Of a stretch of DNA of 64,000 nucleotides, positions 44,013 to 51,363 are shown in pieces. The notes under the pieces are model-generated. The model made no database searches. It worked only from the letters and a program-made list of their open reading frames with translations, and was not told the DNA's origin. The stretch lies in NCBI GenBank assembly GCA_020630795.1, contig JAHDIK010000014.1, positions 1 through 64,000 of the forward strand. Reading direction: 5' to 3'. A program made the translations under genes and the position numbers. The first letter of the stretch is position 1. Every line of letters begins with the position of its first letter. Origin of the DNA: Colwellia sp. GTDB lineage: Bacteria; Pseudomonadota; Gammaproteobacteria; Enterobacterales; Alteromonadaceae.

Positions 44013-46127
44013 TTAATTGATTTGGCTTTCAATCATCATAATATCTTCATGCTCTTGTGCAACCAAATATTGATAAATTTCACATTGCGAGCGAATTTTA
44101 GGCTTATTTGTATTGGATACGTATTTGTTACTGTTATTTTTATCAATTACTCGGGCTTTAACATTGTCTTTAAAGTGAAGGTCTATCGTATGAATAATGC
44201 GCTTTTTAAGTGTTTCATCGTAAATAGGGCAGCCCACTTCAACGCGGTGATCTATGTTACGAGACATCCAGTCGCCAGATGAAATAAAAACCTGCTTTTT
44301 TCCATGGTTATGAAAAATCATTACACGAGGGTGTTCTAAGAAAGAATCGACAATTGATATGACTTTAATGTGTTGGCTCATACCCTTAACACCAGGGATT
44401 AACGAGCACATTCCACGAACGATTAGTTTTACTTTTACACCTGCTTCATTGGCAGAGTACAAACGGTTAATTAAGCCTACATCGACCAAATTATTTAACT
44501 TTAAAATAATTTCGCCTTTTTTGTTATTTTGAGCCGCTTGTATTTCATTATCAATTAGTTGATATAAGCGCCTTCTAGACGTTAAAGGTGAAACGATAAG
44601 GTGATTAAACCTAAAGCGTTTGTAACTATGTGAGATAAATGAAAATACATTATCGACTTCTTGGCAGAGCTCTTTATGTTTCGTAAACAAAGCAAAGTCA
44701 GTATAGATTCTCGCATTATTTTCATGGAAGTTACCGGTGCCAATATGTGCGTATTTTACTTGTTTTTCATTTTCTATACGTGTGATTAGACATAACTTAG
44801 AGTGAACCTTTAGTGTTTCAATACCAAATTCAACATGAATGCCGGCATCTTTCATGAGTTTTGCCCATTCAATATTTGCTTCTTCGTCAAACCTCGCACG
44901 CAGTTCTACCACTACGGTAACTCGTTTTCCGTTTTTAACGGCCTCAATAAGCGACTGGATAATTCTTGAATTTTTAGCGACGCGGTAGATGTTTATTTTT
45001 ATTTCTTTTACTAGAGGGTCGTATGACGCTTGGCGCACGAATTCCGTAAAATGTCTAAATTTATGATATGGGTAATAAAGTAAAATATCGTTTTGTGTGA
45101 TTGCTTCGAACACTGATGGATATTTGGCAAAACGTTGGGCGTCTAACGCTTCAATTTCATTTTTTACGAGTAGCTTATCACCCAAGTTAGGGAAGTGAAT
45201 GAAGTCCTTAAAGTGGCGATACCGTACGCCGGGAACAAGGTTGTCGAGCTCTCTAATTTTTAATGATTTTCTCAAAAAAGTTAGCATGTATTGAGGCATG
45301 TTCTCGTCGTGAACAAGCCTTACCAAATCAGCTTTTAACCGTTGTTTAATACCTTTAGACATTTGGTTGAGTAGGCTAGAGTCTATTTCGTCCGTGAGGT
45401 TGTATTCCGCGTCTCTAGTGAGTTTCATCGAATAAGCGTCAATAGATTCATATTCAAATACTCCATGAAAGAGTCTATCGATAAAAAATAGTACAACGTC
45501 GTCTAGTAAAACAATTTCTTTTTCTTGATTTGGTGATGACGTAGGAAGCACGATAAAGCGGTCAATATCAAAACGAGGTATTTCAACTAGGCAAAACTGG
45601 GTAGCGTCTTGATTGTTTAATGCGACTAAAAAGTATATGCCGTCATCGTCTACACACGAAGCAAGTTGAGTTTTGCTGGTAATAATAATGGGTGTGATAT
45701 GTCGAATAATTCTGTTGTCAAAAAACTCGTTTAACAACTCTTTTTGAGCACTTGAAAGCTTATTTTTAAAGGCTTTATTGTCTTGGTCATTAAAAATTAG
45801 GTTTACGCGTTTTTTTTTCACTTCATCGAATATTGTGTCTGCAACACTTTTGAAGCGTAAGGTTAACTCGCTGACTTTTTGAATAATGTTGGCGTGAAGG
45901 TTGGTCCACTCTTTTTTTGTGTCGTCTTGCGCTGACTCTAATATCGCTCGTCGGCGAATATTCGCAACCCGTACTTTAAAGAATTCATCTAAATTAGCAG
46001 AGTAAATACCTAAAAATCTAATGCGGTTAATAATGGGTACAGTAGAGTCTTCGGCTTCTTGTAAAACCCTTTCATTAAACGAAAGCCAACTGATTTCTTT
46101 GTCAAAATATATAGGCGAGTTGTTCAT
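44013..46127 (-). CDS. ppk: Polyphosphate kinase 1
   Basis: A 704-residue PPK1 that polymerises the gamma-phosphate of ATP into polyphosphate at the membrane. It opens with the N-domain motif KEISWLSFNERVLQEA, carries the PLD-like catalytic half (RFDEEANIEWAKLMKDAGIHVEFG, KVHSKLCLI with the phospho-accepting-type His) and ends IDHRVEVGCPIYDETLKKRI. It is slightly longer than the E. coli enzyme (688). It forms an operon with ppx. I see no convincing Pho box upstream, unlike pst. Confidence 0.95.
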   Translation of the reverse strand: MNNSPIYFDKEISWLSFNERVLQEAEDSTVPIINRIRFLGIYSANLDEFFKVRVANIRRRAILESAQDDTKKEWTNLHANIIQKVSELTLRFKSVADTIFDEVKKKRVNLIFNDQDNKAFKNKLSSAQKELLNEFFDNRIIRHITPIIITSKTQLASCVDDDGIYFLVALNNQDATQFCLVEIPRFDIDRFIVLPTSSPNQEKEIVLLDDVVLFFIDRLFHGVFEYESIDAYSMKLTRDAEYNLTDEIDSSLLNQMSKGIKQRLKADLVRLVHDENMPQYMLTFLRKSLKIRELDNLVPGVRYRHFKDFIHFPNLGDKLLVKNEIEALDAQRFAKYPSVFEAITQNDILLYYPYHKFRHFTEFVRQASYDPLVKEIKINIYRVAKNSRIIQSLIEAVKNGKRVTVVVELRARFDEEANIEWAKLMKDAGIHVEFGIETLKVHSKLCLITRIENEKQVKYAHIGTGNFHENNARIYTDFALFTKHKELCQEVDNVFSFISHSYKRFRFNHLIVSPLTSRRRLYQLIDNEIQAAQNNKKGEIILKLNNLVDVGLINRLYSANEAGVKVKLIVRGMCSLIPGVKGMSQHIKVISIVDSFLEHPRVMIFHNHGKKQVFISSGDWMSRNIDHRVEVGCPIYDETLKKRIIHTIDLHFKDNVKARVIDKNNSNKYVSNTNKPKIRSQCEIYQYLVAQEHEDIMMIESQIN

Positions 46128-46143
46128 TATTTACATAATACTT

Positions 46144-46181
46144 CAGTAACAAAAAATCAGTATAAAAATTAATTGTTACTG
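46144..46181. other. Inverted repeat upstream of ppk
   Basis: CAGTAACAA (46144-46152) and TTGTTACTG (46173-46181) form a 9-bp inverted repeat with a 20-nt spacer, ending 17 bp before the ppk start. It lies between the GcvR-like gene and ppk on the same strand. No T-run follows leftward, so an operator or 5' hairpin is more likely than a terminator. Confidence 0.4.
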
Positions 46182-46209
46182 TTTTATTACTCCCGCAGTT
46201 TTAAAGGTG

Positions 46210-46707
46210 TTAGCGCGATACATCAACAATTAGATCGTCTGCTAATCCTTCAATTGCTTCTATTAAGTTGTCTGTTTCGGTATCGTTAACGGCAACTGTA
46301 ACTTTGGCTTTAAATAACGTTTGGCCACTATGGGCGGCATTTTCTGTTTTACTTACAACTTTGAGTAAGTTTCCACCTTGTTGGTGAATAACAGATGATA
46401 TTTCTTGAACAATACCAGAACGGTCGTTTGCGGTTAGTTCAAGTACAACACTCGGTTGCGCTTTGTTTTGAATGTTGTCAGCTACTTTTATGTTGCTTTC
46501 TAGACCTTCAATATTGTGAATAGCGGCAATGAGTGAATCGCTATTTGACGAATCAATCGCAATTTCTATAACACCTGAGAAATACCCCGACATATGATGC
46601 AAGCTACTACTTTGCCAATTCCCTTTAAATTGCTTAACAGTATTTGAAATAGTATCAACAAGGCCAGGGCGGTCTGGGCTGATAAATGAAATGATAACGT
46701 GCTTCAT
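46210..46707 (-). CDS. ACT-domain regulator, GcvR-like
   Basis: A 165-residue protein of two tandem ACT domains (about 3-75 and 87-160), like GcvR, the glycine-responsive partner of GcvA. The first begins VIISFISPDRPGLVDTISNTV and the second VVLELTANDRSGIVQEISSVI; the DRPG/DRSG turns are the amino-acid-binding loops. It is cytoplasmic. AAAGGAAG precedes the ATG. No gcv genes are nearby, so the target is not shown. It is shorter than E. coli GcvR (190). Confidence 0.82.
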   Translation of the reverse strand: MKHVIISFISPDRPGLVDTISNTVKQFKGNWQSSSLHHMSGYFSGVIEIAIDSSNSDSLIAAIHNIEGLESNIKVADNIQNKAQPSVVLELTANDRSGIVQEISSVIHQQGGNLLKVVSKTENAAHSGQTLFKAKVTVAVNDTETDNLIEAIEGLADDLIVDVSR

Positions 46708-46809
46708 TAGGCTTCCTTTTAAAGTGGAAATTTTCAGTTTAATCAGTGTAGAGGAAACAAACGCGCGAATACAAGAAAGTATTGTCGATGGTTATGTTTT
46801 TATTGTCTT

Positions 46810-47175
46810 TTATTCTTTGGAATACGTTAATTGCGATAATTCTTTGTGTAGTTGGTTGTCGTCTCCCAAGTTTAATTCTACTAAACGTCGTAAATGAGAA
46901 ATGCTATCAATATCGATACCATTGCATTGTAACCCCATTTCATTGTCTTGTTCGTGAACAACGGCAATATGCATTGCTACTTCAGAGTCACTGTCATCAA
47001 GACAGAATGATAGTTCGCCAAGTTGTGCTTTAAGAGATGGAGTTGTAGAGTCGCGTTTTACAAGTGCACCCGAAAGTGAAATGTCGTGAATAGTTACAGG
47101 GTAGTCGTTGTCAGCTACAGTGAGCTTGGCTTTAATTGAAAATAATATTCGCGTGAAATTACGTCGATTTTCCAT
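46810..47175 (-). CDS. PilZ domain c-di-GMP-binding protein
   Basis: A 121-residue single PilZ domain. The c-di-GMP-binding RxxxR is present near the N-terminus (ENRRNFTRILF) and D-x-S-x-x-G as DISLSGA, so binding is expected. A single PilZ domain acts as an adaptor on motility, matrix or other targets. No ribosome site is obvious before the ATG. It lies downstream of ettA beyond a strong terminator, so it has its own transcript. The target is unknown. Confidence 0.87.
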   Translation of the reverse strand: MENRRNFTRILFSIKAKLTVADNDYPVTIHDISLSGALVKRDSTTPSLKAQLGELSFCLDDSDSEVAMHIAVVHEQDNEMGLQCNGIDIDSISHLRRLVELNLGDDNQLHKELSQLTYSKE

Positions 47176-47224
47176 TGGTAACGTTCATTTTTAATTAAAC
47201 ATAGCTTTAGCATAGCTTGTTTTT

Positions 47225-47264
47225 AAAAAAAGGCACACTTATCACTAAGTTGGTGCCTTTTTTT
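47225..47264 (-). terminator. Terminator after ettA
   Basis: A long hairpin with AAAAAAAGGCAC/GTGCCTTTTTTT outer stem and ACTTA/TAAGT inner stem separated by a 2-nt bulge. Read leftward, the A-run gives a T-run, 23 bp past the ettA stop. Confidence 0.9.
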
Positions 47265-47286
47265 GAACGCTAATATTTACACGGTA

Positions 47287-48966
47287 TTAACCAATTTTTT
47301 TGTATTTCATACGACGTGGTTCTAGTGCCGCAGGACCAAGCGTTTTCTTGAGCCATTCGTCATATTCAGTAAAGTTACCTTCGAAGAAGTTTACTTGCCC
47401 TTCATCACGGTAATCAAGAATATGGGTTGCGATTCTGTCTAAGAACCAACGGTCATGCGAAATTACCATTGCACAGCCAGGGAACTCTAATAACGCTTCT
47501 TCAAGTGCTCGTAAAGTTTCAACGTCTAGATCGTTTGTTGGTTCATCAAGAAGTAATAAGTTACCACCTGTTTTAACAAGTTTAGCTAAATGAACACGGT
47601 TGCGTTCACCACCAGACAAGTCTTTTATGAATTTTTGTTGATCATTTCCTTTGAAGTTAAAACGACTACAATATGCGCGTGCAGGAATTTGGTATGTACC
47701 AATTTCAATAATGTCAGCACCTTCCGATATTTCTTGGTAAACCGTATTGTTGTCGTCCATGTTGTCTCTGAACTGATCAACACTGGCTAATTGAACGGTA
47801 TCGCCTAATTCTACTGAACCTGAGTTTGGTTCTTCTGCGCCAGATAACATTTTGAATAACGTAGATTTACCGGCACCGTTAGCACCTATTATTCCAACAA
47901 TTGCACCTTTAGGAATACTAAAGCTTAATCCGTCAATAAGAACGCGTTCGCCGAACGACTTTGTAAGGTCGTTAACTTCAAGTACTTTGTCACCTAAGCG
48001 TGGCCCCGGTGGAATGTACAATTCGTTGGTTTCATTACGCTTTTGATGTTCTTGATTGTTAAGCTCTTCAAATCGAGCCATACGCGCTTTGCTTTTAGCT
48101 TGGCGTGCTTTAGGGTTTGAACGCACCCACTCAAGCTCTTGTTTGATGGTTTTTTGTAAAGCATTTTCGCTTTTTTGTTCTTGTTGTAAACGAGCGTCTT
48201 TTTGCTCAAGCCAAGAAGAATAGTTACCTTCCCATGGAATACCATGACCACGGTCAAGCTCTAATATCCAACCAGCAACGTTGTCTAAGAAGTATCTATC
48301 ATGGGTAATTGCCACAACAGTACCTGGGTAGTCATGTAAAAATCGTTCTAACCATGCAACAGATTCAGCATCCAAGTGGTTGGTAGGCTCATCAAGAAGT
48401 AACATGTCAGGTTTTTGTAGTAATAAATGACACAGTGCTACACGACGACGTTCACCACCACTAAGAACTGCTATTTTTTGATCCCAGTCAGGTAATCTAA
48501 GCGCGTCAGCAGCACGTTCAAGTACGTTTTCAATGTTGTGACCGTCTTGGCTATTAATAATATCTTCAAGTTGACCTTGTTCTTTTGCTAATGCGTCAAA
48601 GTCAGCGTCAGGTTCTGCATATTCAGCATATACTTGATCAAGTCGTGCCATTGCATTTTTAACTTCTGACACCGCATCTTCAACCACTTCGCGAACTGTT
48701 TTAGATTCGTCGAGTTGAGGTTCTTGCGGTAAATAACCGATTTTAGTGCCTGATAATGCTTTTGCTTCACCCTCAAATTCTGTATCTACACCAGCCATGA
48801 TACGAAGTAGTGTTGATTTACCTGCACCATTTAAACCTAACACACCTATTTTTGCGCCTGGGAAAAATGAGAGTGAGATGTCTTTTAAAATAGTGCGTTT
48901 AGGTGGAACCACCTTTGAAACGCGATTCATCGACATGATGAACTTATCTGGTAATGGTTGAGCCAT
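47287..48966 (-). CDS. ettA: Energy-dependent translational throttle protein EttA (ABC-F)
   Basis: A 559-residue soluble ABC-F ATPase that binds the ribosomal E site and gates the first elongation step by ATP/ADP level. Two ATPase cassettes have Walker A motifs GLNGAGKST and GANGAGKST and signatures LSGGERRR and LSGGERNR. The start MAQPLPDKFIMSMNRVSKVVPPKR and end YKKIG are characteristic of EttA, and the arm motif lies between the first Walker A and signature. AAGG precedes the ATG. Confidence 0.96.
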   Translation of the reverse strand: MAQPLPDKFIMSMNRVSKVVPPKRTILKDISLSFFPGAKIGVLGLNGAGKSTLLRIMAGVDTEFEGEAKALSGTKIGYLPQEPQLDESKTVREVVEDAVSEVKNAMARLDQVYAEYAEPDADFDALAKEQGQLEDIINSQDGHNIENVLERAADALRLPDWDQKIAVLSGGERRRVALCHLLLQKPDMLLLDEPTNHLDAESVAWLERFLHDYPGTVVAITHDRYFLDNVAGWILELDRGHGIPWEGNYSSWLEQKDARLQQEQKSENALQKTIKQELEWVRSNPKARQAKSKARMARFEELNNQEHQKRNETNELYIPPGPRLGDKVLEVNDLTKSFGERVLIDGLSFSIPKGAIVGIIGANGAGKSTLFKMLSGAEEPNSGSVELGDTVQLASVDQFRDNMDDNNTVYQEISEGADIIEIGTYQIPARAYCSRFNFKGNDQQKFIKDLSGGERNRVHLAKLVKTGGNLLLLDEPTNDLDVETLRALEEALLEFPGCAMVISHDRWFLDRIATHILDYRDEGQVNFFEGNFTEYDEWLKKTLGPAALEPRRMKYKKIG

Positions 48967-49219
48967 GAGGAAACCTTGTTTTTTAAAGGAAAATGATATG
49001 TTGGATATTTTAGGGTATTAGCGGTTAATTAAGCAAATGAGTTTGTAAATTGTTTGATGTGAGCTCAAAACGTCGTGTGGCGAAGTGGGAGGGAAGAGTG
49101 ATTTAATTTCCAAGTAACAAAAAGAGGTTAGGGTCTCATTCAAATATTATCTATACGAGTCTGTTATGATAGGCAAACGCACATTGTTTAATATTGGTTA
49201 TTAACAGGGTTTTGGAAAA

Positions 49220-49678
49220 TTGAAAAGTATAGATACATTTGTACAGCATTGGGGCAGCAAAAATACCATGGCGCCGATTGATGAACTTGAGGTTAAAAAC
49301 CTAGAATTAAAATTAAACTCTGCATTACCCGATTCATACAAGTACCTACTGACTACCTATGGGCTTGTACATACGCCAAATGTTCTCACAAAAATATGTG
49401 ATTTGAATGTAGCTATTACTGAAGTTCAAGATTTTTTGAGTGTTGAAGATGTTGCGTCTTTGTCTCAACTGTACGAATTAAGTGGGATGCCTGTTGGTCA
49501 TATTGTTTTTGCGTCAGACTGCAAAGGAAACATGTTTTGTTTTAAAAAAGAAGAATGTGGTACTCATTCGGAAGATTCGCCTGTTTGGTTTTACGAACAT
49601 GGAACGACTTCAGTAACATGCATTTCCGCTTCATTTAGCGAATGGTTAGATGAATTTAATAACCTTGAAGACAAGTAA
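49220..49678 (+). CDS. SMI1/KNR4 family protein
   Basis: A 152-residue protein with the SMI1/KNR4 (SUKH) fold: an early LEVKNLELKLNSALPDSYKYLLTTYG, the middle GMPVGHIVFASDCKGNMFCFK, and a C-terminal SASFSEWLDEF. In bacteria the fold is best known from immunity proteins of contact-dependent and polymorphic toxins, but no toxin is adjacent and some members have housekeeping roles. The start is TTG 49220 with GGA just upstream. It is monocistronic between ettA and the nitrate reductase genes. Confidence 0.78.
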   Translation: MKSIDTFVQHWGSKNTMAPIDELEVKNLELKLNSALPDSYKYLLTTYGLVHTPNVLTKICDLNVAITEVQDFLSVEDVASLSQLYELSGMPVGHIVFASDCKGNMFCFKKEECGTHSEDSPVWFYEHGTTSVTCISASFSEWLDEFNNLEDK

Positions 49679-49720
49679 TTTCTTTTTAAAAACGTTTTAG
49701 GTTTTCTTTTTGGTGGTGCA

Positions 49721-49823
49721 CTACATTAGGGCGATATGGGGTCAAGTGTGTTTCGTTTTAGTGAAAAGGTTACATTTGTTAATTTTCTTCTTTGTTGACG
49801 CCCTAAGTAGGTTTCCTTAAACC
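49721..49823 (+). promoter_or_regulatory. Structured leader upstream of the nitrate reductase genes
   Basis: CTAC-A-TTAGGGCG (49721-49733) and CGCCCTAA-GTAG (49799-49810) can pair over 12 bp with one bulged A. A local hairpin GGTTT-CCTT-AAACC (49810-49823) shares base 49810, so the two pairings partly exclude each other. Assimilatory nitrate operons are often controlled by leader RNA structure (NasR/NasT antitermination). A switch of that kind is possible here but is inference. Confidence 0.4.
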
Positions 49824-49883
49824 CCTTTATTTATATGGCCTGCTGACGTTATTTAGTGTTTGATTGCTGATTGATGGAATGTG

Positions 49884-49939
49884 GCATACAAACTGCTGTT
49901 TTAAGATGTTATTAATTTTTTATCAGTAGGTTTGTATGC
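49884..49939 (+). promoter_or_regulatory. Inverted repeat covering the start codon of the nas reductase gene
   Basis: GCATACAAAC (49884-49893) is perfectly complementary to GTTTGTATGC (49930-49939), which contains the ATG (49936-49938) and the last G of the AGG ribosome site. A further CTG/CAG pair extends it. In RNA this would hide the start codon behind a 36-nt loop, a translational switch candidate. Confidence 0.5.
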
Positions 49940-51276
49940 AATCAAGTCATTCATCTTCACTCCCTCTTAAAACTTCTCTTATTATTGTTGGGAACGGTAT
50001 GGCAACAGGGCGTTTACTTGATGAAATTTTAAGTAGAACCCCTGATAAATTTAATATTACTGTTGTAGGTAAAGAACCTTTTGGTAGCTACAATCGCATT
50101 ATGTTGTCAGCCGTACTGGCTGGCGATACAACGGTTGAAGGTATTATTCAAAAAACACCACAGTGGTACAAAGACAACAACATAGAGTTTATTAGTGACA
50201 CCCTAGTTACTGATATAGATCGCGAAAACCAAATTATTACGCTGTGTGCAAACAATGCTGAAAATGAAAAAACTCAACTTACATACGATGAGTTAATTTT
50301 TGCAACAGGTTCTCGTTCAGCAAAAATTCCAGCAAAAAATCAAAATATTCGAGGTATCTTCAACTTTAGAGATATAAAAGATACCGAAAAAATTCAGTCT
50401 TTTGCTCAATCTGCAAAAAACAATAACCATATAGAAACAGATGTTTATGAAGAAAAAAGAGCTGTAGTTGTAGGTGGTGGCTTACTAGGGCTGGAAGCCG
50501 CGTATGGTTTAGCGATTAGTGGCGTAAACGTTACCTTGATTCATCGTAATAAATGGCTGTTAAACAGACAGTTAGATCGGGTTGCCGGCACAATGCTGCA
50601 AAAAATTATGGCCGAAAAAAACATTAAATTTGTTTTAGGATGTGAAGTTGCTCGTTTTGACAACTTAACGAATGCGTCCGGCGAAAAGATTTTATGTGGT
50701 GTAGAGCTGACTAACGGTACTTATTTAGAAACCTCTATGGCTGTAATTGCTACAGGCATAACCCCTAATAAAGAGTTGGGTAACAATGCTCAGTTAGAAG
50801 TAAATAGAGCCATTGTTGTAAACGACTACATGTTAACAAGTGATCCACATATAAGTGCGGTTGGTGAGTGTTGTGAGCATAGGAATGCTACGTTTGGTTT
50901 GGTTGATCCTATTTGGGTGCAGTGTAAAACCCTTGCTGAACGTTTGTGTTTTGATAATGAACACGCATTTAAAAACTCTCCTGTACCAACTAAGTTAAAG
51001 GTTTCAGGTGTTCAGTTGTTTTCTGCTGGTGTTGTAGAGTCATCAGACGATACGCAGTCATTTGTTGTTACTGACGAGAATGCGTCGGTTTATCGAAAAA
51101 TAATCGTAAAAGATGATGTGATAGTCGGTGTTGTTTTATTTGGAGACGTAAGTTCAGGTATGGCGTACTTCGACATGATGCAATCAAATCAAAAAGTAAT
51201 TCACGCTATGCCTGAGTTACTGTTGGGGCACGAATTTATGCCCGAAGATAATAACGAAAAAAGTGAAGCTGCGTAG
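49936..51276 (+). CDS. FAD/NAD(P)H reductase subunit of assimilatory nitrate reductase (NirB N-terminal-like)
   Basis: A 446-residue flavoprotein that should pass electrons from NAD(P)H to NasA. The FAD motif is near the N-terminus (LIIVGNGMATGRLLDEIL), the NAD(P) motif VVVGGGLLGLEAAYGL is central, and the ISAVGEC flavin motif follows. It matches the first half of NADH-nitrite reductase NirB and the NasC-type nitrate reductase subunit, but it ends before the BFD [2Fe-2S] domain. That domain is fused to the C-terminus of NasA instead. It is 87 bp upstream of nasA and probably cotranscribed. Translation may be controlled by the start-codon hairpin. Confidence 0.87.
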   Translation: MQSSHSSSLPLKTSLIIVGNGMATGRLLDEILSRTPDKFNITVVGKEPFGSYNRIMLSAVLAGDTTVEGIIQKTPQWYKDNNIEFISDTLVTDIDRENQIITLCANNAENEKTQLTYDELIFATGSRSAKIPAKNQNIRGIFNFRDIKDTEKIQSFAQSAKNNNHIETDVYEEKRAVVVGGGLLGLEAAYGLAISGVNVTLIHRNKWLLNRQLDRVAGTMLQKIMAEKNIKFVLGCEVARFDNLTNASGEKILCGVELTNGTYLETSMAVIATGITPNKELGNNAQLEVNRAIVVNDYMLTSDPHISAVGECCEHRNATFGLVDPIWVQCKTLAERLCFDNEHAFKNSPVPTKLKVSGVQLFSAGVVESSDDTQSFVVTDENASVYRKIIVKDDVIVGVVLFGDVSSGMAYFDMMQSNQKVIHAMPELLLGHEFMPEDNNEKSEAA

Positions 51277-51363
51277 GGCTTACATACTATTTAGTTAGCG
51301 TGTTATTCAATGTTTAAAAATGAGTGCCACGCATTAACGTTAATTGAAATTCTTGAGTAATAA

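Noticed and set aside
46128..46209. Pho box before ppk
   Set aside because: Only a weak TTGTTAC-like half-site is present and the second repeat does not match; the inverted repeat there is a different element.
49679..49935. Sigma-54 promoter for the nitrate reductase genes
   Set aside because: TGGTGGTGCA loosely resembles the -24 element, but there is no matching TTGC -12 element at the required spacing.
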